Under the pieces are notes generated by a model. It searched no databases and was not told where the DNA came from. It was given only the letters and a program-made list of their open reading frames with translations. Shown here one piece after another: positions 52,889-60,959 of a DNA stretch of 64,000 bases (the first letter of the stretch is position 1; each line of letters begins with the position of its first letter). The position numbers and the translations under genes are program-made. Origin of the DNA: JBEEJZ01 sp046046915 (GTDB taxonomy: Bacteria > Pseudomonadota > Gammaproteobacteria > Burkholderiales > Burkholderiaceae_C); the NCBI GenBank assembly GCA_046046915.1, contig JBJOIT010000012.1, positions 5,240 to 69,239 on the forward strand, written 5' to 3'.

Positions 52889-53489
52889 TGTACGAAGTCC
52901 CGTTTCATTTTTCGATGGCGTTCTGGATCCGGGCGTAACGCAGGAGCTCGTCGATTGGCTACAGCACCTGCAATACCGCTATTACCGCATCACCAACAAA
53001 AACGAGCCGGAGCCGTTTCCGATCTGGCACCGCGAATTGTTGGGTCGGGACTGGCCCATCAACCAAGCTTCGGACTACAGCTGCACGCCGCAATTCCTGC
53101 AGGATCAAACCAGCGTGCTCTCTGATGTTTGGCGGTCATGCATGCGGGCGCTGCAACTGCCTGACATGACCCAGTGCCATGGCGTCTACGCCAATGCCAA
53201 CACCCATGGTAACGAAGGCAATGTCCACATCGACAGCCAGCACCCGCTGGACAGAACCCTGTTGATTTATGGCGTGCGGCAGTGGCAAGCAGGGTGGGGC
53301 GGAGAAACAGTGTTCTACGACCAGGAGGGTCGCCTGCTGGGATCGGTCATGCCCGCGCCCGCTCGGGTGGTGTTCTTTGCTGGGCACATCCGCCATGGCG
53401 TCAACCCCATCTCCCGTGCCTGCCGTGATCTGCGTCCTGTCTTGGTGTTTAAAACGCGGCTGCAGGAGCCGCAAAAGGCCCTCTCATGA
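52881..53489 (+). CDS. 2OG/Fe(II) oxygenase, prolyl-4-hydroxylase-like
   Basis: A 202-residue protein with a full 2-oxoglutarate/Fe(II) oxygenase signature: iron ligands His116 and Asp118 (HID), a GGETVFY strand (140-146), distal ligand His172 in RHGVNPIS and the oxoglutarate-binding Arg182 ten residues later. This matches prolyl-4-hydroxylase-like enzymes, which hydroxylate protein side chains. GGAGGC precedes the ATG at 52881. It overlaps both neighbours (8 and 4 bases), so it is co-translated with the radical SAM protein. Confidence 0.8.
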   Translation: MLDVRSPVSFFDGVLDPGVTQELVDWLQHLQYRYYRITNKNEPEPFPIWHRELLGRDWPINQASDYSCTPQFLQDQTSVLSDVWRSCMRALQLPDMTQCHGVYANANTHGNEGNVHIDSQHPLDRTLLIYGVRQWQAGWGGETVFYDQEGRLLGSVMPAPARVVFFAGHIRHGVNPISRACRDLRPVLVFKTRLQEPQKALS

Positions 53490-54844
53490 AGTTTCAAATT
53501 CACGCCTTGCGCCAAGACGGCCAGAAAGTCTTGCTGCACTACGACAACCAGCTGTCCACGCTGACCTGGCAGGACGGCACACCCGTGGTGCTGGTTCAGC
53601 CTGGCAGTTTCCGGGATGCCACGGCGGTGTCGTTCAGCCAACCCGGCCGCAAGGGTCAGGTGCGCATCCTCAAGATCAGTCTGGGGCTGTCTTGCAACTA
53701 CGAATGCAGCTACTGCAACCAGCGCTTTGTGTCGCATGCGGTCGCGAGCAATCCGGATGACATCGAGCCGTTCATCAGTCAATTGACCGATGCGCTACTT
53801 GAACCACCCGAGCGCATCGAGTTCTGGGGTGGAGAGCCCCTGGTGTACTGGAAGACGCTCAAACCGTTGGCCGAACGTTTGCGTGGCTTGTATCCGGAAG
53901 CTCAGTTCAGTGTCATCACCAATGGCAGCTTGCTCGACGCGGATAAGAACGAGTGGTTCGACCGCATGGGGTTTTCTGTGGGCTTGTCGCATGACGGTCC
54001 AGGCCAGTCCACCCGCGGCCCCGATCCGCTGAGTGACCCCGAAAAACACGCCGCCATCATGGACCTTTATGCCCGCTTGCATCCTCAGGGCCGTATCAGC
54101 ATCAACGCCATGGTTCATGCTGGCAACCAAAGTCGGGCGCAGATTCAGGCTTGGCTGCAGCAGCGCTTTGGCCAGGATGTGAACATCGGGGAGGGCGCTT
54201 TCATTGATCCCTACGATGAAGGCGGCTTGGCAGCAACCCTGCAAACCCAGCAGGACCATGTGCGTTTCAGGGCCTTGGCCTACAAAGAAATGCGCCAGGG
54301 CCTGGCTTCGCGCATGTCGGTGGCGCAGCAGCGCATCATGGACTTTGTGCAGTCCATCCGTACCGCACGCCCTGCATCCTCGCTGGGCCAAAAGTGCGGC
54401 ATGGACAAACCGGACAACCTGGCGGTGGACCTGCACGGCAAGGTGCTCACCTGCCAGAACGTGAGCGCAGTTGCCACTGCGCCCAATGGGCAGCCCCACC
54501 AGATTGGCCATTTGTCTAATTTGCAGGCAGTCAAGATGCGCAGCGCCACGCACTGGAGCCACCGATCAGACTGCCCCAGCTGCCCGGTTCTGCAATTGTG
54601 CAAAGGCTCATGCATGTTTTTGCAAGGACGGCTCTGGGATGCGGGTTGCGATGCAGCCTATTCGGATAACCTGCCGTTTCTGGCTGCGGCCATCGAGTAC
54701 CTCACGGGTTGCATTCCGTACTACATCGACGGCGACTTTCGTGAAGACCGCAAAGACATCTTTGGGCAGGTCCACGGAGTCCCCGAACAAAGCACCAAGC
54801 GCGTGATTCCAATCCTGGCCTACGACCGAACTGTCGCAGCCTGA
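53486..54844 (+). CDS. Radical SAM/SPASM-type peptide- or protein-modifying enzyme
   Basis: A 452-residue radical SAM enzyme. Residues 70-77 are CNYECSYC, the CxxxCxxC that binds the 4Fe-4S cluster and S-adenosylmethionine; GGEP follows at 115-118. A C-terminal cysteine set (CGMDKPDNLAVD, LTCQN, CPSCPVLQLCKGSC and GCDAAY) has the SPASM layout for auxiliary clusters, as in sactipeptide and sulfatase maturases. The first 60 residues could be a small substrate-binding domain. It is the last gene of the cassette after the cysteine-tailed fibre and is followed by a terminator. Confidence 0.88.
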   Translation: MKFQIHALRQDGQKVLLHYDNQLSTLTWQDGTPVVLVQPGSFRDATAVSFSQPGRKGQVRILKISLGLSCNYECSYCNQRFVSHAVASNPDDIEPFISQLTDALLEPPERIEFWGGEPLVYWKTLKPLAERLRGLYPEAQFSVITNGSLLDADKNEWFDRMGFSVGLSHDGPGQSTRGPDPLSDPEKHAAIMDLYARLHPQGRISINAMVHAGNQSRAQIQAWLQQRFGQDVNIGEGAFIDPYDEGGLAATLQTQQDHVRFRALAYKEMRQGLASRMSVAQQRIMDFVQSIRTARPASSLGQKCGMDKPDNLAVDLHGKVLTCQNVSAVATAPNGQPHQIGHLSNLQAVKMRSATHWSHRSDCPSCPVLQLCKGSCMFLQGRLWDAGCDAAYSDNLPFLAAAIEYLTGCIPYYIDGDFREDRKDIFGQVHGVPEQSTKRVIPILAYDRTVAA

Positions 54845-54907
54845 GTCCAAAAACAATTAGTTCGACAGTCAATTCAACAGTCCATTCAACATTCAACCCA
54901 ACACACA

Positions 54908-54938
54908 CCCGCCTGGCTTCGGTCAGCGCGGGTTTTTT
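54908..54938 (+). terminator. Intrinsic terminator after radical SAM gene
   Basis: CCCGC (54908-54912) pairs with GCGGG (54928-54932) around an inner CTG/CAG stem and a TTCG-containing loop, followed by six Ts (54933-54938). It closes the tail and modification operon just before the lysis genes. Confidence 0.8.
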
Positions 54939-54953
54939 ACTTTGGAGAAACGT

Positions 54954-55337
54954 ATGCCTGAACCGACAAGCTCTGGCGTAGCAGGGGCGGCCGTCGCCTA
55001 CAAGGCCTTTGGCGGGACCGCTGCGGCGGTGGCCAGTGGCGCCACGCTGGCCGCCGTGGTCGTCATGCTCATGACGCCGCCGCGCGACAAACGCGAGTGG
55101 GCCGTGGGGCTCATCAGCACTGTGGTCTCCAGCATTGGGGGCGGTGCCATCACTGTGGAGCATTTCCATTTGCACCATTGGGCCTTTTCAACCGTGGGTC
55201 TGTGCGCCCTGGGTGGGCTCATATTCGCCTGTGGGCTGCCAGGCTGGGCCATGGTGCGCTGGGTGTTCAATTTCATCGGACAGCGCCGCGATGCCTCCAT
55301 CGACCAGGTGGCCAAGGACGTGAAGGAGATGCTGTGA
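54954..55337 (+). CDS. Holin candidate
   Basis: A 127-residue protein with three hydrophobic segments: about 12-42 (AVAYKAFGGTAAAVASGATLAAVVVML), 52-68 and 78-104 (STVGLCALGGLIFACGLPGWAMV). It ends in a charged tail (GQRRDASIDQVAKDVKEML). Three spans and the position before the endolysin suit a class I holin. GGAG lies before the ATG at 54954. No family was confirmed. Confidence 0.65.
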   Translation: MPEPTSSGVAGAAVAYKAFGGTAAAVASGATLAAVVVMLMTPPRDKREWAVGLISTVVSSIGGGAITVEHFHLHHWAFSTVGLCALGGLIFACGLPGWAMVRWVFNFIGQRRDASIDQVAKDVKEML

Positions 55338-55816
55338 AACCGCAAGACTTCATCGCACTCATTGGCCCAGCGGCCCAAGCCAGCCGCTTGCAGACAGGCA
55401 TCCCCGCCAGCTTCGTGGTGGCTCAGGCCGCTCTGGAGTCCGGCTGGGGCGAGTCGGGCCTGGCCAAACGGGCCAAGAGCCTTTTTGGCATCAAGGCTGA
55501 CCGCAGCTGGACGGGCCAGCGCATCACCCTCAATACCCGAGAGTTTCTGAACAAGCAGTGGGTGGTGATCCCGGCCGACTGGCGTGCATACCCCGACTGG
55601 CAGACATGCCTGGTGGACCATGGTCAGTTCTTGCGCCGTAACAAGCGCTACGCCGCCTGCTTTGCCTGCACCACAGGCAAAGCATTTGCACAAGCGGTGG
55701 CCAAGGCGGGCTATGCCACCGACCCGCGTTATGCCGACAAATTGATCGCCATGATCGACAAATACCAGCTCGAAGTGCTGGACACACCGCTGAACCTATC
55801 ACCGGAGGCCACATGA
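55334..55816 (+). CDS. Endolysin, glucosaminidase family
   Basis: A 160-residue lysin with the glucosaminidase (GH73, FlgJ-like) pattern: PASFVVAQAALESGWGESGLA with the likely catalytic Glu in ALES, then SLFGIKADRSWTGQRI and FRRY-like later parts. It cleaves peptidoglycan glycan strands at lysis. A GTG start behind AAGGAG overlaps the holin stop by 4 bases. No signal peptide, so it relies on the holin. Confidence 0.8.
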   Translation: MKPQDFIALIGPAAQASRLQTGIPASFVVAQAALESGWGESGLAKRAKSLFGIKADRSWTGQRITLNTREFLNKQWVVIPADWRAYPDWQTCLVDHGQFLRRNKRYAACFACTTGKAFAQAVAKAGYATDPRYADKLIAMIDKYQLEVLDTPLNLSPEAT

Positions 55817-56391
55817 GTGCGTGGCTATTACCATGGCTTGGCGCCTTGCCCCTGCGATGGATCGTCTCAAGCCTGCTGGCTGCGGGCCTGTTTTGGGCGG
55901 GTCACCGACTGGGGCAGCAGGGTGTTCAGCAGGCCTGGGACGCAGAGAGATTGCACCAACAAACCGCCGCCTTGCAGCAATCCCTGCAGGTAGCCCAGGT
56001 TCAAACCCGGCAAGAACAGATCAACCAGAGCATTACCACCGACCATGACACCCGCAAAACCCAACTTCAGCACCTGTGGCAACCCCCAAAGGCTTCTGCC
56101 GTTCCAGTGGCTGTTTCGCCTGATTCGCAGCCTGTGCCTGCTGGCCTGCGCACTGACGCTAACCGCCTGCGCGACTCAATCAACCCCAGCAGTCCCGGCC
56201 CCGTGCCCACCCATGCCCAACCTGCCACACATCTTGATGCAGCCGCCACCTACGCTGTACCTGATCCCGCCATCGCTCAGATCCCCGTGAGCTGCGAACA
56301 ATTGGCCAGTGATGCGGCCGAGGCCACGCTCATGGTCTTGTCATTTCAGCGCTGGTACGCCGAGCAGGCCAAAGCCAAAGATAAGCCATAG
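55813..56391 (+). CDS. Rz-like inner-membrane spanin
   Basis: A 192-residue protein with one N-terminal membrane helix (about 14-32), then a periplasmic Gln-rich coiled coil (LHQQTAALQQSLQVAQVQTRQEQINQ) and a Pro-rich linker. This is the layout of the i-spanin. ATG overlaps the endolysin stop (ATGA). The o-spanin gene is nested within it in another frame. Confidence 0.75.
   Translation: MSAWLLPWLGALPLRWIVSSLLAAGLFWAGHRLGQQGVQQAWDAERLHQQTAALQQSLQVAQVQTRQEQINQSITTDHDTRKTQLQHLWQPPKASAVPVAVSPDSQPVPAGLRTDANRLRDSINPSSPGPVPTHAQPATHLDAAATYAVPDPAIAQIPVSCEQLASDAAEATLMVLSFQRWYAEQAKAKDKP
56045..56290 (+). CDS. Nested Rz1-like outer-membrane spanin lipoprotein
   Basis: An 81-residue frame inside the Rz-like gene. 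It has a lipoprotein signal (LIRSLCLLACALTLTAC, Cys near 42) followed by a short proline-rich chain (TPAVPAPCPPMPNLP), which is the Rz1 pattern. The o-spanin pairs with Rz to fuse the two outer membranes at lysis. Total nesting within Rz is as in lambda. The first 25 residues are long for a signal, so a later start is possible. Confidence 0.75.
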   Translation: MTPAKPNFSTCGNPQRLLPFQWLFRLIRSLCLLACALTLTACATQSTPAVPAPCPPMPNLPHILMQPPPTLYLIPPSLRSP

Positions 56392-56685
56392 AACGGGGGC
56401 AACAGCCACCCCCCTCAACACAGTGCTCCCATTCGCTTGACTTGTGTGCCCACCAGAGCGTTGACACATGTATGGCCTCTTTGGGGGTTTACTGAGTGTT
56501 TGCTATCGCAGCAAATTAGGATGCATGTGCCACCTAAATAATAAAAAGATATATAAAATTATTTCTATATAAAATTAATTTCTTTTTTGGGTGATTCTGA
56601 TGTTTTGTGCTGTATAAAACAACAGTTTTTTTGGAAAATTAGGTGAACTGGTGAACCTCTCCAGTTTCAGAGGTATCATGAACAA
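56392..56685. other. AT-rich gap before defence island
   Basis: No gene is supported. The gap has a GGGGG/CCCCC dyad without a U tract (near 56395), a tandem TATATAAAATTA pair (56550-56561, 56566-56577), the LexA-like box, and ACCTCT-N8-AGAGGT (56655-56674) just before sspB. Base composition falls sharply here, marking a change of DNA origin; a prophage boundary could lie in this gap. Confidence 0.5.
56610..56625 (+). promoter_or_regulatory. LexA-like box upstream of sspB-like gene
   Basis: CTGTATAAAACAACAG is an exact CTGT-N8-ACAG with an A/T-rich centre, close to the umuDC-type SOS box. It overlaps a possible -10 (TATAAA) and lies 60 bases before the ATG at 56686. This predicts induction of the defence genes on DNA damage or prophage induction. 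Confidence 0.5.
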
Positions 56686-57621
56686 ATGATTGATTCGATC
56701 CTTGGAAAAAAGCCTCAGTTCTCGGGTCATGAGACCTTTCCGCTGCGGCAGTTGTGGCTAAAGAAGGCCTTTGATTCTGTACAAAACCGCCCTTATTTCG
56801 GCGAGGCACCTAAGCACATATTTGCTGATGAGGAAGCGATTGTTGACTTCGGCGTCGGAAAAAACATGGTCAGCTCTATTCGTTTTTGGGCCGTTGCCTG
56901 CAACGTTCTCGAAGAGAGCAGTGACTCATACAAGGTGACATCTGTAGCGGATGCGCTGTTCAACGAATTTCAAGGCCTCGACCCCTACTGCGAAAACATC
57001 TCAACTGTTTGGTTGATGCATTGGTTTCTCGCAAGCACTCCTGATCGGACGACTACTTGGTACTACCTGTTCAATCACGTGGTGCAACAGGTTTTCGACA
57101 GAGACTTCATCGGCAAGGCACTTGCAGGCGAACTGGAGAGCATTAAGGCAAAAATTTCGCAGGCAACATTGAAGCGAGATGTGGAGTGCTGCATTCGAAG
57201 TTATGTTCCGCGAGCTAACAGCGATTCCCCTGAAGATTTGAGTGAGCCTTTGCTGGGTGAGTTGGGACTGATTGTTCACAACTCAAAAGATTCGTTTGAG
57301 TTCCGCAGAGGGGCTAAGCGCTCGCTGCATGATGGAATTTTCGGGTATGCGTTGCTCGACTATTGGGAGCGTCTAGAGGCTTCTGGGTCTGTCATGGCGT
57401 TTGATCGTGTGGCGCATGACTATGGGTCTCCTGGGCGCGTATTCAAGATTGATGAGAACGGTATTGCTGAGCGGCTAATTTCGTTGGAACAAATCACGAA
57501 CGGACAGATTCAATGGACTGAGCAAGCTGGGCTACGACAAGTGACGTTAAAAAATAATTCCGAAAAGGGCGTCAAGGCACTGAAGGAAAAGCTGCTCAAA
57601 ATTGCCTACAGCAAAGACTAA
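56686..57621 (+). CDS. SspB-like protein (DUF4007)
   Basis: A 311-residue protein beginning with the DUF4007 signature PQFSGHETFPLRQLWLKKAFD and continuing with FGVGKNMVSSIRFWAVACNVL. In single-strand phosphorothioation systems SspB is the DUF4007-type nickase that opens DNA for sulfur insertion. The next two genes are an ATPase and a PP-loop protein in SspC-SspD order, which supports the name, but it rests on family knowledge and synteny. It ends two bases before the ATPase start. No cysteine desulfurase (SspA) is in view; host IscS could serve. Confidence 0.75.
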   Translation: MIDSILGKKPQFSGHETFPLRQLWLKKAFDSVQNRPYFGEAPKHIFADEEAIVDFGVGKNMVSSIRFWAVACNVLEESSDSYKVTSVADALFNEFQGLDPYCENISTVWLMHWFLASTPDRTTTWYYLFNHVVQQVFDRDFIGKALAGELESIKAKISQATLKRDVECCIRSYVPRANSDSPEDLSEPLLGELGLIVHNSKDSFEFRRGAKRSLHDGIFGYALLDYWERLEASGSVMAFDRVAHDYGSPGRVFKIDENGIAERLISLEQITNGQIQWTEQAGLRQVTLKNNSEKGVKALKEKLLKIAYSKD

Positions 57622-57623
57622 AC

Positions 57624-60600
57624 ATGGCCCTGAAAGAAAACACTCTTAGCTCTGTTGTTGAAATTTCTCGACAGTTTTTGCGCTCGATTCAAATCGATGA
57701 TGATTTTGGTCGTGAAGATGCGCTTTCTGGCTACGTTTGCCAGGGAACTGCCCAATCGCTGTTGGAAAGTATGGCGCAGCAGCTTTTGGAAACGAAGCAA
57801 AGAGCTTTCACCTGGACGGGGCCCTATGGCGGAGGCAAGTCATCTCTTGCGTTGATGTTGTGCTCGCTAGTCGGCCCAAATCAAAAACTGCGTGACCGTG
57901 CTAAGAAAATACTTGCACTTCCAAGTGATTCGAAAATCTACAGAGCGTTTGATGCCAAAGGCACTGGTTGGACCGTCCTTCCAGTCGTAGGTAAGCGAAT
58001 CAGTGTGCGCGACCAACTGATCGCAACCATCGAGAAAAGAACAGGCACTGTACTCTCCAAGAAGAAAAATGCAGACGTAATCGCTGAGCTTGTAGCTCTT
58101 GCAGAGAGCAATAAGCAGGGACTTTTGTTGATCATCGATGAGCTAGGCAAGTTCTTGGAGAACGCTGCCCTCGATAGCACCGAGGACATCTACTTCTTCC
58201 AGCAATTGGCAGAAGCTGCCAGCCGAACCAACGGCAACTTTGTCGTTGTCGGCATCTTGCATCAACCTTTCGAAGCTTATGCCACGGCACTCGGTAGGCA
58301 GACGCGTGACGATTGGGCAAAGATTCAAGGTCGTTATATCGACATTCCTTTGGTTGCTGCAACTGATGAAGTAATTGAGCTGATCGGCCAATCGATTACG
58401 AGAGCCGAGAACATTGATGTCTCTGATGCGCGACAAGCTTGTGCCGTCATCGCCAACAACATTAAGACTCGTCGACCTGCAGCCCCAAAGAATCTTGCCG
58501 AGAGCTTGTTGGCGTGCTGGCCACTTCACCCGGCAATTACTTCGTTGCTGGGGCCCATTTCTCGTCGGAAATTTGGTCAAAATGAACGTAGCATTTTTGG
58601 TTTTCTGGCATCACGTGAGCCGCTTGGCTTTGCCGAATTTTTGCAAACGCATCAGGTTTCCGGCGATTCAATGTATCGCCCGTCAAACTATTGGGACTAC
58701 CTGAGGGCCAACTCTGAGCCAGCTATCTTGGCCTCGCCAGATGGTCATCGCTGGGCGCAGGCTGTGGACTCGGTGGAGCGGGCCGAGGCAAAAGGGCAAG
58801 CAATACACAGCGATGTGGCCAAAACAGTGGCTTTGATCGAAATGTTTCGCAGCGGCGCTGCTCTTGCAGCGGACGAAGAGACGATCATTTCATGCGTAAA
58901 CAGTTCAGACAAGAGTGCGGTGAAGAGGGCGCTGGTCGAGCTCGTTGACTGGAAAATATTGATTGAACGCAAACACCTGAATGCGTATGGTGTTTTTGCG
59001 GGAAGTGATTTCGATATCGAAGGGGCCATCAGCAGCACCCGAAATGAGATTTCAGCCTTCAACGGCAAGCTGATTTCGGAACTCACGGATTTGAATCCTG
59101 TCATTGCCAAAAGGCTCTACCACGAGACAGGAACAATGCGTTGGTTCAGTAAAACCATCGTTCCATTTGGTGAGTTGCCCACCTTTATTTCCGACTACAA
59201 GGCTGTGCCAGGCAGCGTAGGAACATTCGTTCTTTGTGTTCCTGATACCCCTCTTGCCGACAAACAATTCCTGACGAGCATCCAAGAAATCTCATTGGAA
59301 AACAGTGAGTCCCCGATCATTTTTGGAGTGTCCAAAAACGGGAAGCGGGTCACTGAACTTTCTCACGAACTGGCGGCAGCTGAGCGTGTCTTTACAACTC
59401 GGACAGAGCTTGAAGGTGATTCCGTAGCAAGACGGGAGCTAACCTCCAGAATTTCAAGCCTACGTAACGCTCTTCAGGATGAGCTAGCCGATGCGTTTCG
59501 CTCGGCGACATGGCTGCGCCAAGGTCAAAAACTCAACGATGACAAGAACTCGACTGTTTCTGCAATCGCATCAACTGTTGCTGAAAAAATTTATCACAGT
59601 ACACCAATCATCAACAGCGAGCTGATCAACCGCGATGAGCTTTCAAGCAACATCGTCAAGGCTCGTCGAGAGCTGATGTATCGAATGCTTAAAGACGGAG
59701 GCATTTCCAAACTTGGGTATGAAGGCTACCCCGCAGATGCGGGCCTTTACTACACAGTATTGAATACACCAGGTCTGCATATGAATCGAGGTCGCCTGGG
59801 CTGGGGCTTTGGTAAACCAAAGGATGACGGTGAAACAGGTTCGACCTACCTTGAGCTCTGGTATCACACAGAAGAGATCTTCAAGAACGCCAATGACAAG
59901 CTTGGCCTTCATGAAGTCTATGCACTCTGGCAAAGCGCCCCGTATGGCCTCAAGAAAGGGGTGATGCCAATTATTGCCTTGGCATTTTTCTTGGCAAATA
60001 AGGCGCACATTGCTATTTATTTCGACAACGTGTTCACTCCGAACATTAACGAAGTGATCATTGATGAGTTGCTAAATGATCCGAAACTAATTAAGTTCAA
60101 GTATGTCACCGCTGGTGAAAATAAGAGCAGCCTTGCCAAGGCCATTGCTGAGAAAGTTTTGGCTCCGCATCTGCCCAATGCTGATGTAAGCTCAATTTCC
60201 CCATTGGATACTGCTCGCGGACTGGTCTCTATCGTTGTTGATCTTCCCAATTGGACCAAACGAACAAACAGTGTTTCAAATCCAGCACAAGAAGTGCGCG
60301 CGATGCTGCTCAAGGCAAGCGACCCGAACAAGGTCTTGTTCGCCGACCTGCCCACAATCCTTGGATCGGATTCCGAAGGCGATCTGGTTGAGAAGCTCAG
60401 TTCGGTGATTTCTGAGCTGCAAAGTGCTTACCCTGTAAAGCTACGTGAGATTCAGAAAATTGTTTTGGACTCGCTCCAGCATGGCAATGGGTCCATTGAA
60501 GATTTACGTAATCGAGCAAAGTCAGTCAAGGGCATCACTGGCAATTTTCAATTGGAGTCCTTTGCAACGCGACTGGAGGAGTTCGAGGACTCAGATGCCG

Positions 60601-60959
60601 CCGTTGAGTCGCTGATCAGCAATGCTATCAACAAGCCTTCACATAGCTGGGTAGATCGGGACCTTGATGCCGCCATCATTCAGCTTGGCTCGCTAGCGAT
60701 GGACTTTCGCAAAGCAGAGGCACTTGCAGGTCTTCGTGGGCGTAATTCGGCCAGAAAAGTTTTCAACCTTGTATTGTCCGCTGGCCAAGGAAATGACCTG
60801 AGCCGAACTGTTGAGGTTTCTAAGTCAGACCAATCAAAAATTGATGCTGCAGTCGCGCAGATTTTGCCGATCCTCGAAAAAGTAGATCCACGATTAATCT
60901 TTGCAACGCTTGCCGACATCGGCATTAAAGTTGCTGAAAAAGATGAGGTGAAAACATGA
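57624..60959 (+). CDS. SspC-like large P-loop ATPase
   Basis: An 1111-residue protein with Walker A GPYGGGKSS (66-74) and a Walker B LLLIIDELGKFLE (about 165-177), in an AAA/STAND-like N-terminal half. The C-terminal 600 residues have no signature I recognise; a region around 690-760 (YEGYPADAGLYYTVLNTPGLHM) recurs in large defence ATPases. In Ssp systems the ATPase SspC remodels the nicked DNA for sulfur insertion. Four-base ATGA overlap with the next gene shows one operon. Confidence 0.75.
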   Translation: MALKENTLSSVVEISRQFLRSIQIDDDFGREDALSGYVCQGTAQSLLESMAQQLLETKQRAFTWTGPYGGGKSSLALMLCSLVGPNQKLRDRAKKILALPSDSKIYRAFDAKGTGWTVLPVVGKRISVRDQLIATIEKRTGTVLSKKKNADVIAELVALAESNKQGLLLIIDELGKFLENAALDSTEDIYFFQQLAEAASRTNGNFVVVGILHQPFEAYATALGRQTRDDWAKIQGRYIDIPLVAATDEVIELIGQSITRAENIDVSDARQACAVIANNIKTRRPAAPKNLAESLLACWPLHPAITSLLGPISRRKFGQNERSIFGFLASREPLGFAEFLQTHQVSGDSMYRPSNYWDYLRANSEPAILASPDGHRWAQAVDSVERAEAKGQAIHSDVAKTVALIEMFRSGAALAADEETIISCVNSSDKSAVKRALVELVDWKILIERKHLNAYGVFAGSDFDIEGAISSTRNEISAFNGKLISELTDLNPVIAKRLYHETGTMRWFSKTIVPFGELPTFISDYKAVPGSVGTFVLCVPDTPLADKQFLTSIQEISLENSESPIIFGVSKNGKRVTELSHELAAAERVFTTRTELEGDSVARRELTSRISSLRNALQDELADAFRSATWLRQGQKLNDDKNSTVSAIASTVAEKIYHSTPIINSELINRDELSSNIVKARRELMYRMLKDGGISKLGYEGYPADAGLYYTVLNTPGLHMNRGRLGWGFGKPKDDGETGSTYLELWYHTEEIFKNANDKLGLHEVYALWQSAPYGLKKGVMPIIALAFFLANKAHIAIYFDNVFTPNINEVIIDELLNDPKLIKFKYVTAGENKSSLAKAIAEKVLAPHLPNADVSSISPLDTARGLVSIVVDLPNWTKRTNSVSNPAQEVRAMLLKASDPNKVLFADLPTILGSDSEGDLVEKLSSVISELQSAYPVKLREIQKIVLDSLQHGNGSIEDLRNRAKSVKGITGNFQLESFATRLEEFEDSDAAVESLISNAINKPSHSWVDRDLDAAIIQLGSLAMDFRKAEALAGLRGRNSARKVFNLVLSAGQGNDLSRTVEVSKSDQSKIDAAVAQILPILEKVDPRLIFATLADIGIKVAEKDEVKT

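Larger units (their letters stand above)
12527..56391. mobile_element. Siphovirus-type prophage, apparently complete
   Basis: About 44 kb in phage order: serine recombinase block (minus strand), early and replication genes, HK97-type packaging and head genes, lambda-type tail genes, tail fibres and a lysis cassette. The late genes are nearly all intact and overlapping on the plus strand, so the element may be functional. The limits given are the outermost genes assigned to it; the true att sites were not found. The downstream defence genes may be cargo inside the element or host DNA beyond it. Confidence 0.8.

Noticed and set aside
49449..54844. A diversity-generating retroelement acting on the cysteine-tailed fibre
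   Set aside because: No reverse transcriptase, template repeat or accessory gene was found anywhere in the window.
56395..56417. GGGGG/CCCCC dyad after the spanin genes as a terminator
   Set aside because: No U tract follows, and the loop is loose. It may still help end transcription but cannot be called.
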